From Cristatella mucedo (lineage: Eukaryota > Bryozoa > Phylactolaemata > Cristatellidae), in NCBI GenBank assembly GCA_009760855.2, contig WPIO01000071.1, forward strand, positions 1-40,000: a stretch of 40,000 nucleotides of DNA, in the 5' to 3' direction. The notes below the pieces were generated by a model. That model searched no databases. It saw only the letters and a program-made list of their open reading frames with translations, and had not been told where the DNA came from. Each line of letters starts with the position of its first letter. The stretch's first letter is position 1. Below are positions 1-11,206 of this stretch, piece by piece. Made by a program: the position numbers and the translations under genes.

Positions 1-46
1 TAGTTATAACGTTATAGCCATATTTATAGTTATAGCGTTATAGCCA

Positions 47-92
47 TAGCGTTCACCCCATTGGCATGAGAATGCCAATGGGGTGAACGCTA
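47..92. repeat. Perfect 21-bp inverted repeat
   Basis: Arms 47-67 and 72-92 are exact reverse complements around a GAGA loop. An AT-rich stretch with short repeats (TTATAGCCATA/GCGTTATAGCC) precedes it. No coding or transposase sequence is attached. It may be a foldback relic. Confidence 0.9.
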
Positions 93-99
93 CGAAATT

Positions 100-1150
100 C
101 GGTCGGTTAACCTGAAACCCCGCTTTCTATAATGCGGAATCAAAACCGCAATTACAGGACGCATATCGCGGAAATGGCAGCTGTATCACAGACATTTTTT
201 GAGTAATCCCGAACACTGTCGGTTTTGCTTATCATAGAATCAAAACCACAGCTGCACGACGCCAAGCGTGTAAATGGCAGCTGTACCGCAGTTGAAACGT
301 GCAGGCTGACTGACAGACAGGTCCGCGCCATCAGAGGCCATAGCATGAGAACACTCGTGCGCTACGGGATGAAATCTGTTTGGTAAACCCGGAACAACTT
401 TGCTCATAATGTGGAATCCAAACCGCAGTGGCACGATGCCTATCGTGGCAATGGCAGCTAAAAACAGTTCGAAAGTGTACGGAAGCCCAGGCGATCGCTT
501 GAGAATGCACACGCGCGACTGCATAATATGTATGGGTAAACCCAGAACACTGTTTTCTATAATGTGGGATCAAAACAGCAGCTGTGCAACGCTGAATATA
601 GAAATAGCAGCTGCATCGCAGTGCGATTAAGTAGCGAGGCTGGCTGGACCGGGCAGCCGGATATCCCGTCATGCCGAAGCGAAATCGCATGACATTTGGT
701 GGGTAAACCTGGACAGCTGCTTTCTATTAATTGGAATCAAGACCGTAGCTAAGCGAAGCCTTGGTGAGCCGTGATGGCACACTGGGTAAGGCGGTTGCTT
801 TCACGACCTCGGTCCCGATGTCGTGGGTTCGAATTCTTCGGTGGGCGATCCTTAATCGCCACTGCAAGCGGTGGTGATAGCCATAAAGGCTCTTCTGTCG
901 CTATAAAAAAGAGGCTGTTAAATCAGCTAGTATTTATTTATTTATTTATTTTGTAGAATTGGCAGCTGTGTCGCCATTCAAGCACGTAAAAATGTTCGGT
1001 GACCTCGGGTCATTTCAGGCCAGTTTATGGAAGCTGGAAAGCGAAATTGCGTGCAATTTGGTGCATTAACCCGTAATAGTACTGCGTATTATTTGAGACA
1101 AAAAGTTCAGTTTTCCGACATTTATTGTGGAAATGGCAGCCGCATCGCAG
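100..1150 (+). repeat. Degenerate tandem satellite (about 150-180 bp units)
   Basis: A block of the form AAACCCRGAACACT, then TATAATGTGGAATCAAA, then ACCGCAGCTGCACGACGC and AAATGGCAGCTG, recurs with starts near 109, 204, 384, 537, 707 and 1068. Spacing is 150-180 bp, except a short first unit and the last gap, which holds the 185-bp SINE at 767-952. Units are clearly related but diverged, so the array is old. Confidence 0.8.
767..952 (+). mobile_element. tRNA-derived SINE, copy 1
   Basis: It begins GTGATGGCACACTGGGTAAG (A-box-like) and carries GGTTCGAATTC at 826-836 (B box). A conserved body (GGGCGATCCTTAATCGCC, GGCTCTTCTGTCGCTA, AGGCTGTTAAATCAGCTAGT) and a (TTTA)n tail follow. Copies occur at 28103 and, inverted, at 31285. 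It interrupts the satellite. The family is unnamed here. Confidence 0.85.
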
Positions 1151-1179
1151 GAAATCGCAGTTATTCGTGGGACTCTCGC

Positions 1180-1740
1180 ACCTTTTCCGCCGGGCGTCGG
1201 GGGTAAGGACAGTCACCGCGCATGCGCGCGCTCGCGCGTGCACGCATTCCTGCGGCAGCAGCTCTGGCCGTGGCCCGCCGCGAGTCGGGGGGAGGGAGGG
1301 AGGAGAGCTAGCTGCAGCGTCGCCGCCTAAAGGTCACGCGCGAGCAGCGGAAGCTCGAGTGGACGATAATGCGGCCAAAAATATTGGAGTCTGGAAAAAA
1401 TTAGCAAATCTGAAGCCTGAATCTAAAGCCCCAAATTGCGAACTTGAACTCGAGCCGGAAGCAGCGGCGGCTCCAGCGGCGGCGGCGGCATCTTCGATGA
1501 AGAACCCACCGCGGAGCTCAGGCCGCCACCAGGTGGCGCCCAGCATGGCGTGCGAGCCGCCGGAAGCGGCACCGGTGCACGCAGGCGCGCTGTCGACACC
1601 GCATCGGGCGGGTGCCGCTTCCGGCGGCGGGCGGATACGTGACGACTGCGGAGGCTCCCAGAGGAGCGAGCGCTCCTGCCTCGCAGCTAGAAAGCCGGCA
1701 GGCTTGACTGGCCGGGATTGTGGCGAAATACCAAAGTTCG
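1180..1740 (+). other. GC-rich, CpG-rich block with a doubtful exon
   Basis: A sudden GC- and CpG-rich island between satellite and LINE. A plus-strand frame runs 1125-1796. Its middle reads AAKNIGVWKKLANLKPESKA and is followed by CACCAG|GTGGCG at about 1536, a possible donor. The minus frame 1546-1334 is also open (FGALDSGFRFANFFQTPIF). I recognise no family. It may be a promoter CpG island, an exon of a neighbouring gene, or chance. Confidence 0.25.
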
Positions 1741-1883
1741 GGTTAATAATAATAATAATAATAATGCACTTGATAAAGCGCCCTCAGAGAACTTGATCTC
1801 TCTCTAGGCGCTTTACATTTGCTGCAATGGGAAATACAATTGAATGGTGAGTAATATCATGCTTGATAAACAAACAAAATGAA
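1741..1883 (-). mobile_element. LINE 3' tail, outer reverse copy (part 1)
   Basis: Reverse complement of the LINE 3' end, from (TAA)n at 1745-1764 through GCACTTGATAAAGCGCCC and CTAGGCGCTTTACATTTGC to CAAACAAAATGAA. It resumes at 2501 after the inserted forward copy, because CAAAATGAA|TAACATCGTTAGG matches the uninterrupted order seen inverted at 24950-24975. Confidence 0.85.
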
Positions 1884-2471
1884 TTCTCTCGTGAGCGTCG
1901 CAGTTGCCACATAACTCCACTTCTCGCCGACCTGCACTGGCTACCAGTCAAGCAACGGATTGATTTCAAGGTTTTGTCGCTAATTTTTAGGTCCCTTCAT
2001 TCTATGGCTCCAGCCTACCTCTCCGACATACTCCCCCATCAGGTCAAGCATCGTACCACCCGCCTTTCGGAATCCAACAGTCTAGAAATATCTCGTACAA
2101 ACCTTAAATCCTTTGGAGACCGTGCATTTAGTTCGTATGCTCCCAAAGCCTGGAACTCCCTCTCGACATGCGTCAGAACATCCCCTGACCTGACCACATT
2201 TAAAAGAAACTTAAAAACACACCTATTTAGGACAGCATTTAGTGGGTCCCTGTGATTCGTCCTTGATGTGCTTATGCGTGCTGACACTGTGCATGCTGCC
2301 ACTAACCACATTTGCATGCTGACCCAGTGCATGTCACCCCTAACCATATTATTCATTTTGTTTGTTTTTCAAGCATGATTTTACTTACTATTCAATTGCA
2401 TATCACTTTGCAGCAAATTTAAAGCGCCTAGAAAAAGATTAAGTTCTCCGAGGGCGCTTTATCAAGTGCAA

Positions 2472-2500
<29 letters not shown>
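1884..2500 (+). mobile_element. 5'-truncated LINE inserted in its own family
   Basis: The forward copy encodes the reverse-transcriptase ORF C-terminus: RRSCHITPLLADLHWLPVKQ, then NSLEISRTNLKSFGDRAFSS and LKTHLFRTAFSGSL, stop near 2252. A 3' UTR with the AAAGCGCC...GGGCGCTTT stem and an (ATT)n tail follow. It is truncated at the 5' side, with homology starting at CGTGAGCGTCGCAG near 1890. No target-site duplication is evident. Closely similar to 24505-25100. Confidence 0.9.
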
Positions 2501-2502
<2 letters not shown>

Positions 2503-2680
2503 ACATCGTTAGGAGTGACATGCACAGGGTCAGCATGCAAATGTGGCTAGTGGCAGCATGCACAGTGTCAGCACGCATAAGCACATCAAGGACGAATCAC
2601 AGGGACCCACTAAATGCAGTCCTAAATAGGTGTCGTTTGATTTCATTGAGTGTTTGAAATTGAAGATTGAAATTTGATTG
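2501..2680 (-). mobile_element. LINE 3' region, outer reverse copy (part 2)
   Basis: Reverse complement of the 3' UTR (CATGCTGACCCAGTGCATGT region) and the last codons; the minus frame reads HLFRTAFSGSL then stop. Together with 1741-1883 it forms one reverse-oriented fragment split by the forward insertion. Confidence 0.85.
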
Positions 2681-3870
2681 AGGGTGCGATCTCTGATGTG
2701 AGTAGACTTGCGCACACAAGCACGAGAGAAAACGAAGAAGAAGCCAAAGCACCATTATTTCGGCCCGAATGTCAGCTGAGTAGTAGTCCAAGTTACTTTA
2801 ACATCATCCAAACGATAAAAGCACTACTACCGGTATGCAGAATCTAACACCAGATCAGCAAAATGTTAGAAAAAGTGAAGAGATCGGGATTGTTCAAGCA
2901 CGGTTCGGCGTGCGTTTAGAGATCATCGAAAAAATAGGAATCGTCATAGCAAAAAAGGTGCACGGAAAACCAAGACCCGAGCTTCTCGAAGTTTCGACGT
3001 CTGACGATGACGCTGTGATGATGATGATGATGATGATGATGTCTGATGATGATGTCTGATGATATCTGATGTGGACGACGATCACGCTGGTGTGGATGGA
3101 ATCGTTCCTATCACATTGGTCAGTCCGCACAAGTTTGACAGTTAGGTCCCATTTCGCAAATCCATCACCTTCCGAATACCGCGCTAGTTCTCTTAGCTGC
3201 GTCGCTGTTCGCCAGCAAGTGAGTGGCGGTCGTTAAGGTAGTTTTCTCTCGAGGCGTAAGATTACGCTTTTCAAGCTGACGACAATTCATTCGTCGGTCT
3301 GAGGCATTCAAGTTTAATTCACTACAATAGCTGTGGCAATTGGGAAAAATAGCTCCAGCCTTTAAGATAGCATGTCCTGGACTTCGGCCGACTTCATCGA
3401 TAGCGCTTAATGATAATAGCAAGACATAGTGATAATATTATTAATAGTAGCGATACATTTTTATAACACCTTCAGAGAACAAAACCTCTTTTTAGGCACA
3501 GGAAACATGCTGTAAAAGAAACACGACCATTTTGCCGGCAACCTATTGTCTAGAGATGTCAAACAAAAGACAACATCTGTGGCTGGTCATTGCGGCAGCC
3601 ATTGTATATAAACAAAAAAATTGTTTCTTTCCAAACCCGAGTGCTTGAGCTCGAGCTGAGCCGCTGGGTCGCCATGGAAAGAAGTTGCTTCCCGATCGTT
3701 GAGATTTATTTATGAGATTGATTTATTGAATTGCCAGGTTTCAATGACCGGGTCGTCGAGATGCCGTGCGATCATGCCGATCACGATCGAGATGCCGTGC
3801 GTGCGGTTTCACTAGCGATTACTAGTTATCCAGCCTCGCGGCTCGGACAAAGAAGATATTGACATGAAGC
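2681..3870. other. Non-coding stretch, no gene recognised
   Basis: Contains a (GAT)n/(GATGATGTCT)n microsatellite at about 3003-3072 and otherwise unique sequence. The open frames are short and low in information. Nothing resembling a known domain was seen. Confidence 0.6.
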
Positions 3871-3879
3871 ATATTACAT

Positions 3880-6760
3880 TAGGTATAGCGTTGCACTTTA
3901 AAAAAGTGAGCCATACTGTCTGATGTATACTTTAGCTTTGCACAGCCTGGGTGCAGTCAATTTGCGACGGATTGTTGAAGATTACTCTACTAGCAAGGGC
4001 CATTGCCGTTGATTGCATACCAGTGACCGAGAGCCACCACTACCGATGGCATTTCCTGGGTGCACCAAAAATAGAGAATATATGAACGAGAAATCTAAAC
4101 GGGAGTGTCATCCAGCAGCGACCAGTCTATTTTTAATGGACTGCTGTAGATTTCCATATTTTCTCAGGCCGCTGTCGTCGATTGTCACGCATTGCCGTCG
4201 AATGAACGTTCAAGATTAGTTGAAAGGATGCGGTTGCACTTGTATTACAGTGCACTAATGTAATGCAAGAGAAAAAATTGGATCTTCTCCCACTTTCTTA
4301 GTTTGCAATTGTAACAGACAATCATAGATTACTGGATTGTCTTGGGAAATTGCCGTCGATTGCCCCATGGATTGCTCAAGGTTGAACGCACAAAATGACA
4401 GTATGCGCGCCCACAGTGAGCGTTATTTGGTAGGATAATTACCAATTCAAACAGCCGATTGCCAATAAATTTGAAACTGATTGTGATAGCGGGCCGGGCC
4501 ATTGCTGTCGATTGCCGTGCATTGCCCTCAATTGTGTCTAAGTAGACTGTTTAAAAAGATGTGGCTGCACTTTTAATACAGTGTAGTGCAATATGCAATA
4601 AAAGTTGGAGCTTCTCTCAGAAACCGTCGGCCCATTTGTAACGGACCGTTATAGATTAGCGTATTTCCACGGGTCATTGCCGTTGATTGCTTTGCATTGC
4701 CGTCAATTGAACTCGCACAATGAGTGAAAGTTATGCACGCCCACCGGTACATGTTACGTGGAATGAGAGTTGCAGTTTACTGCAGCCAATCTTGTTAATT
4801 TTCCACCGATTGCCCTATCGGCTCCTACCAGTATTGTGGATTGCCGTGCATCGCTGACAGTCAAGCAAAGCATCTTGAAAATGCCACAGTTTTACTTTGG
4901 ACGCAGCGAAATGTTATATTTAATGACAATTGCGGCTTCGCGCTGCCAATTTCTCGTCATCTTTGCCGCGAATTGGGGTATTGGCCCAGGCCCTTGCTGT
5001 TGATTGCCATTCATTGCTCGCGACGTTCACGATTACGTTCAGGAGTACGAGTACGAGTACGTTCACGATTGGTTGAAAGGATGTGGTTACAATTTAAACA
5101 CAGTGCGCTGTGACAGTTAACATATATTTGATCTTGGCCGAGTCACTTTTCAGCGATTTGCGATGGATCATAGCAGATTGCCGTATTTTCCCTGGCCATT
5201 GCCGTTGATTGCAACGCATTGTCCACATTGAACGCTCAGAGCTAGTTGAAAGGGTTGAAAGTATGTCCGCGCCAGTGAGATGTTGCGTGAAATGAGAAAT
5301 GTAGCTCCTCAATTTGTGACGGATTGTGGTATTGGTCCCTGCCATTGTTGTCGAGTACCGTGCCTTGTTGACAATTAACGTGCAAAATAGCTTGGAAGTC
5401 GTACAATTTCACTTGTAGCACAAAGAAATGTGAAATGCAATGATGATTGGTACTTCGTGCAGCCAATTTGACTTGCCATGGGTTGCAGCGGATTGCTGCT
5501 TCGAGCCGAGCCGTTGCCATAGATTACCATGCAAATTGTATGAGCGCAAGTGCTTAAAATGACGTAGTCGACTTTACTCAGTGTGCTTTGTAACACGCAT
5601 TCAAAAATAGAGCAATACGAAACCGTTTTCAGAGCATTTTGCATCTGATTGTTTAGATTGCAGAATTGGCGCAGGCCATTGCAGTCGATTACAGTGTATT
5701 GCTGCCGTATGGTCGAGGTAACTGTAGATAAATTGTCCGACCACACGATAACCGAAGATTAAAACAACGTGCAAGCACTAATAGAGCTTAAAGTGTTCGC
5801 TTTCTGGTCGTTTTGCGGCGGGTCAAGACGGATTGATGTACTTGCCCTGGTCGTTCAATTCGATTGCAGTGCATTGCTGCTGCAGAATGGTCGAGGCAAT
5901 TACACAATAACCGAAAAGTGGAGCAGCGTGCAATCATAGTTAGAGCTTCCAGTGTACGCGTTCTGGTCGCTGTGCGGCGGATTGCAGTGCATTTCGGTGG
6001 ATTGTGGTGAATTGCAGTATTGGACCAGGCCCTTGCAGTCAATTGCAATTCATTGCACGAGAACTCGTGTGCACAATGGAGCGAAATTTTTTTGGTGCAC
6101 TTAGAACTGAGTCTAGTCCTATATGCAATGCCAATTAGACCTTCGCGAAGGCGATAGGAGAATTATTTGCAGTAGAATGGAGTGAATTTCGGTAGTTGCC
6201 CAGGTCATTTCAGGCAATTGCCGCCCATTGCCACAGTTCGAGGGTTCACAATTTTTTTTATTTTAAGTGGTTGTACACACAGCACGGTGAACTGTAATAT
6301 GCAATCAAAACTGGAGCTCTGCGAAATATATTTCGATTTTTTATCCGGCGGATTCTTCGGTGGATTGAAGTGGATTTCGGTTTTGGCCCGGGCTACTGCC
6401 GCCGATTGCAACACATTGCTCGAGAACGGCCGTGCCAATGCAAGTGAAATTTTATAAGTGCAATTGTCGAAGAGTGTGGATTGCCGTACTGGCCTGGGCC
6501 ACTGCAATTCTATTTCAGTGGACTTCGTGAGAACGCATGAGCAAAATCGCGAAAAATTGTTTGAGTAGATTGTACGTGCAGCGTAGTTTGACATTCCAAA
6601 CTTTTGGAGCTGTGCGCAGGTGATTTGCGGTGAATTTGACAGGAACTAGAATGGATTGTGGTGGATTTCGGTACATGCGTGCGGCGTCATTTTCATAAGT
6701 GCGCTTGCGCTCAACGTCATGAAATTTGGTGGACAAATAAAATCGAATGTATGCTACAAT
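3880..6760 (+). repeat. Diverged tandem satellite, about 170-bp unit
   Basis: The core CATTGCCGTCGATTGC followed by a second CATTGC recurs near 4001, 4350, 4500, 4670, 4990, 5200, 5340, 5510, 5680, 5850, 6030, 6200, 6390 and 6490, mostly 150-190 bp apart. Flanking parts also recur: GTTGAAAGGATG with GGTTGCACTT, GCGCGCCCACAGTGAG, and GGCCCAGGCC before the core. The early half may alternate two unit types (a ~335-bp dimer). No coding potential was seen. Confidence 0.85.
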
Positions 6761-7160
6761 ATGAGCTCAAGATTTGAGCTCGGCAACGCTAATTTCTGGT
6801 AATTTGTCTAACCCGCAGATTGGGGATCCACCAAGCCACGTGGGATGGTCGGAGGGTATGGGTGGAGGTGGTTCCACTGGATCTGGCATCCAGGGCCAGC
6901 CGGCCATGTGCTGATGGTCGACAAAATGCGACAGCGGCTACTCTCTATCCTGTATCTTAGTGGTCCTTTAGGAGACTGGCCTGTCTCTTTTCAGCGGATT
7001 GCCATCGGCACTGCAGCCCTGCAGCCGACTCACGGCGGCCATTATCACCATTGCTCGGCAAGACCCTATTGATTGTCCATCGGCTCGACTATGTATAATG
7101 ACTCCCGGGTCTTAGCCGCACGGTAGCTCTTGCTCTTCAAGAGGCAAGTCATGACTTATT
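6761..7160. other. Intergenic sequence, nothing recognised
   Basis: A 75-codon plus frame at 6845-7072 (MVGGYGWRWFHWIWHPGPAG at its start) has no recognised similarity and no clear splice or promoter context. Confidence 0.5.
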
Positions 7161-7164
7161 GTTA

Positions 7165-7740
7165 GTAAGAATAATAATGCATTTGATGTAGCACTCTCAG
7201 GGAACTCACTCTCTTTCTAGGCACTGTACATTTGCTGCAAAAGCAGAACGATCAAATGGTTACTGGTAACATGCTCACTGATCGAGCACATGGTTGGATG
7301 TGAAGTGCACAAGGTCAGCATGCGAATATGGTTAGTGGCACCATGCAGTGTCACCACGCATAATCACACAAAGGACGTATCCCGTGGACTAAATGCTGTG
7401 ATACTTGGATGTGCTTTAGCTTCTTTTTAAATGTCACCAAGTCAGATGTCGTTACGCCATTCGGAAGTGAGTTCCAGGTTTTGGGAGCACGCTAACTAAG
7501 AGCACGTTATGGTTTCCAAAAGATTTAAGGTTCGTACGCGGTGTAGCTCAACGATTAGATTCCATAAGTTATCGCGATACGATGCTTAGCCTGGTGGGTG
7601 GGGGAGTGGGTCAGATGGGTAGGCTGGAACCAAAGAATTAATGGGACTACAAGTGAGTGGCAGAACCTTGCGACATGCTTGACCGGGAGCAAGGAGAAGC
7701 AATCTGCTTAGCGAAACTTGGACGACGCCGTGCTCACACA
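7165..7740 (-). mobile_element. LINE 3' fragment, diverged, reverse
   Basis: Reverse copy of the LINE tail (AATAATAATGCATTTGATGTAGC...CTTTCTAGGCACTGTACATTTGC), then the 3' UTR and the C-terminal ORF region. On the minus strand, remnants of the SLRFREPKTW-type and LHWLP-type segments are visible with stops. More diverged than the 1884 and 24505 copies. Confidence 0.8.
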
Positions 7741-7929
7741 GCTGTGTATCTAATACCACACCACCCGGGTTCTCATTCTTTCAGTCCATGCTTTCTGACA
7801 AGGTTTGGTAGCTAGGTTGCAATTATTGCTCGCGAATCGCTTGGCTGTAAGATATGCAGTGTTTCGCATTAGCTATCGCTTGAAATCAGTTGCAATCAGG
7901 TCCTCATCAAAGACTCTCATTGTTGACTC

Positions 7930-9415
7930 TCACTGTTGTGATATACCGACCACCTGTTGACTGTCTAAACTTATTTATATAGGAGTTTTCGGAGTTCCTC
8001 TTTAAAATATTCGTGTGTTACTGTTACAGCCCGTTACTGATTACTAGAATCTTCAATATTCATAATGACAACCCTATCGACAGCAAGGTCAGTTCATTGC
8101 TTGACTGTATGGAGAATTCTGGTTTGGTCCAACACGTTAATCATACCACCCACGTCGGTTGCCATATCCTAGATCTCGCGATCCCTAAATGTGTCTGCCC
8201 CACTGACCTTACGGTGTGCCCATTGACTCTCTCAGATCATTTCATGGTCTCATTTACTGTTCCTGCTCTGTTGTCCATACAGGGTAATGTCGAACTCGTC
8301 CAGCGACGTAACTTAAAATGCATTGATCAAGACAATTTTTTGGAATCTATGATGCAGGTCTTCTTGATCTGAACCCAGACTCGACAGGCAGCCTCGATGC
8401 AGCCTCACTAATGCAGTGAACAAGACACTCAGGATTGCTCTTGACTATCATGCTCCCGTAAATGCTGTCGGTGTACAGAGTCTGAACAAAGTCGTGGAGA
8501 TTCCTTTCAATTTACAAAAATCTTCAAAAGAAAGGCTTGAACTTCGTTTTAGGGCATTGGGGTCGGATGCAGATCTAGTCAATTTTACAGACTTCCTTCT
8601 AGTTTACACCCGGAAGGTTATAAAAGCCGTGGCTTCTTTTTGCACTGGAAAACTGAATTCCTGCCAGTCAGATACAAAACAGATTTGTAAGACGGTGAAA
8701 AATTTACTAGCCAATACTGAGAGGTCTGACTCCCCAGATATTAACGGCTCAGCCGAAAGGTTTTCAGCATTTTTTACTAAAACAAATGTGCACATTCATG
8801 CCTCCTTAAAGCAAGCTCCGACTAAAGCAATTTCGGAATCGCAGCGTGTGACCTTTCTTAAAAGATTTTCCGAGGTTTCTGCATTCGATGTGGCTACATT
8901 AATAAGGTCTAGTAAAGAGAGCTCGTCTCTTGAGGACCCTATACCATCATCTCTGTGGTCTTCAATGGCAGACCGACTTCGACAAGCCAGAGCCGAGATA
9001 TGTAATGCTTCTTTGAAAATAGGGTTTGTACCCAAGTCTTTCAAATGGGAAATCGTAAGACCTATACTCAAAAAGCCTGGATTAGATACAAGTTCCTTGC
9101 AAACTATCGCCCAATTTCCCTGTTTCCTTTTTTGTCAAAGATACTTGAAGAAATTTCGCTAAGCAGTTGGTAGCAAATATTGAAAAAAATGAAATAGTCA
9201 TAAAAAATTTAGTCGGCGTTCAAGGGGCAGCACTACACTGAAACTGCTCTCCTCCGTGTTGGTAATTACATCCTATGCAGCAACGATGACGGTAATGTGA
9301 CTGCCCTAGCACTGCTAGATCTATCAGCTGTCTTAACACAATTGATCACGATGTCCTACTTGGACGATTGAAAACAGCGATTGGTCTGGCAGGCGAGGCA
9401 CTGGCGTGGGTTAAA
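7930..9415 (+). mobile_element. LINE internal fragment (endonuclease end to RT start), decayed
   Basis: 8060-8260 encodes FNIHNDNPIDSKVSSLLD, THVGCHILDLAI and VCPLTLSDHFMVSF, the C-terminal part of an APE-type endonuclease of the CR1/L2 group. 8416-9162 encodes the inter-domain region and the beginning of RT (FKWEIVRPILKKPGLD), then a broken SLFPFLSKILEE, and ALALLDLSAV near 9300. Several stops and frameshifts are present. It differs from the 23-kb copy, so a second subfamily is likely. It is cut off at about 9415. Confidence 0.85.
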
Positions 9416-9433
9416 ATTGTAGCTTTAGCTCAG

Positions 9434-9724
9434 CAGGTCCTAGACTGTGGAACTAGCTTCCACGATTCTTACACAGTGACAACAGCTCTCCTGATGCCGA
9501 CTATGGTACACTCTCTCCAGCCGTCCTGAGCTGCTACTTCCATGCTACTCGCTATCTCAACTGCTCTACTGACTCTGCTATGCCTCCCACTTTCTCTTTG
9601 TTTCGTGAGATGAAGTATTTCGGTACTCCCAAATGAGTACCACAAGCCGCTTAGGCTGTGAGTGAGCTATATAAACTCTCCTCCTAAAACCCACATGGTT
9701 TTTGTGGAGTTACCAACACATTAC
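9434..9724 (+). repeat. TATA-containing 300-bp dispersed repeat, copy 1
   Basis: Begins CAGGTCCTAGACTGTGGAAC, contains CTGAGCTGCTACTTCCATGC and CTCCCACTTTCTCTTTG, then GCCGCTTAGGCTGTGAG and TATATAAA (9668-9675), ending near GTGGAGTTACC. Two further copies lie at 16713 and 19598. Size, strand and TATA position suggest a solo LTR or a promoter-bearing non-autonomous element; no TG/CA ends or duplication were confirmed. Confidence 0.7.
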
Positions 9725-10460
9725 ACAAGTTCCTGCGGCTGCAGGTAAAGCTGAGCAAAACAGATGCGTCTGCAGCAGAGACTTGTGTGAGGCAAGGTAA
9801 TAGCTGGCAGTGACCGAAGCCAGACGCCGGAAGTTCCCGGTTTTCGTTGCATTCTTCGAGCTGAAGGCTCGAATGCACCGAAAGACTGCGTTTTAGTTCG
9901 GGAAAGGCGAGCGATGGATGGAAGCCGAGGAGTGAGTAGCAAGCACGAGAGAAAGAGAGAGCTCACTTGAAGCCGGAGACCTCGCTGAGGTCGGGCGGAT
10001 GGAAGCCAGCGATCAGCTGCAAGCTACACTTGGCATTTCGAGATCGATTCTTGATAATCGATAGGGAAAAGTGAAGTTCAGGCAGCCAGCTCAGTGAAAT
10101 GAAATCGCAGCACACAGACAAGACGTTCGATGTGTGATTTCCATGCAGCTGGGCAGCTTCCTACTTTTTCAGTGCTTCAGCATTTCTCCTACGTGACCAG
10201 ACAGGTGACATCGTAGTGGCACTCATTGCAGAAGGGCACTCCCACAAGGAATGCTCTTCAGAGCTGCCTATCCTGAGCCGATGGCGTGGATAGAGGCGAG
10301 GCTCCGCCCTAAGCAGGGCTCGGTCTAATCTGAAAGGATCAGGAAGGATTGATCTTGCTCGGTCTAATTTGGAAGGAATGATGGCCCACTGATCCAACTG
10401 ATTGCAGCTGGGATGCTGACCAAAGTATTTCAGCTGCCTCATTGCCTGGCAGATGGAAAT
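9725..10460. other. Intergenic sequence, no clear gene
   Basis: The minus frame 10442-10161 reads SCNQLDQWAIIPSKLDR and GSSEEHSLWECP, which faintly resembles the Cys/His tail of retroelement ORFs. It is too weak to call. Nothing else was recognised. Confidence 0.35.
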
Positions 10461-10461
10461 C

Positions 10462-10462
<1 letters not shown>

Positions 10463-10544
<82 letters not shown>

Positions 10545-10550
10545 TCTCTC
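10463..10550. repeat. (TC)n microsatellite
   Basis: About 88 bp of nearly pure TC dinucleotide, lying 3' of the Gemin5 polyadenylation signal. Confidence 0.95.
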
Positions 10551-10552
10551 AG

Positions 10553-11205
10553 CGGCTTCCTCAGTCGAGAATAACAGATGGTGTACTATTAGAGCTGCCC
10601 GTGGTATGGAATAGCAGCACATAGTACGCGACGCATCGGCACACGATGGCTAAGTTGGTCGTGGTTCCTACGAAAATAGACGTTAAGACTGAAAATTAGT
10701 TATTAAGACTAGGACTATTATTAAGACAATATGAATATATTAGTTATGAAAATATATGTTATAGACTTTACATCGAGACGCGAGCAGCTCTGACCTCCGA
10801 GTATGAATTGGTCTGTCAGTGCTCGAAAGCACAAGTGCACACATGCACGTCTATTGTGCATGTCAATCTCCCTCACACACATAAAGGGCAGGATTCTCGA
10901 AAGTTCGGTGCTTCGGGGATTTGCGTCAGTGCGTGAGCGTGTGTGTGTATGTATGCACTTCCTGCTGCTATTTTGCTGCCAACGATTGCGGTGCGACGAG
11001 CGACATCCTGCTAAGTGCAATCAGCTACAGCAGCAGACTCAAGTCTCAAGGTCCCAAACCGTATACCTACGTAGGCCGATGAGGCTTCCTCGTGCGACAT
11101 GGCACAGTCATTCTATCTCCCATTCATATCTCCGGTGCGAAAGAGCGACACAGGTGGGGGAGACAAAGCTAAGAGCAAATTGGCGGTCACGCTGGCTCGG
11201 ACGAA
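10553..11205. other. 3' flank of Gemin5, nothing recognised
   Basis: Mixed sequence with a short TGTGTG run near 10938. The plus frame 10803-11255 has no recognisable domain. Confidence 0.5.
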
Positions 11206-11206
11206 G

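Noticed and set aside
767-840. tRNA gene
   Set aside because: A and B boxes are present, but the sequence lacks a proper cloverleaf and acceptor pairing, and the same body and tail recur in two other copies, so it is a SINE.
3880-6760. CRISPR-like repeat array
   Set aside because: Repeats are long, diverged and contiguous, without regular unique spacers, in an animal genome.
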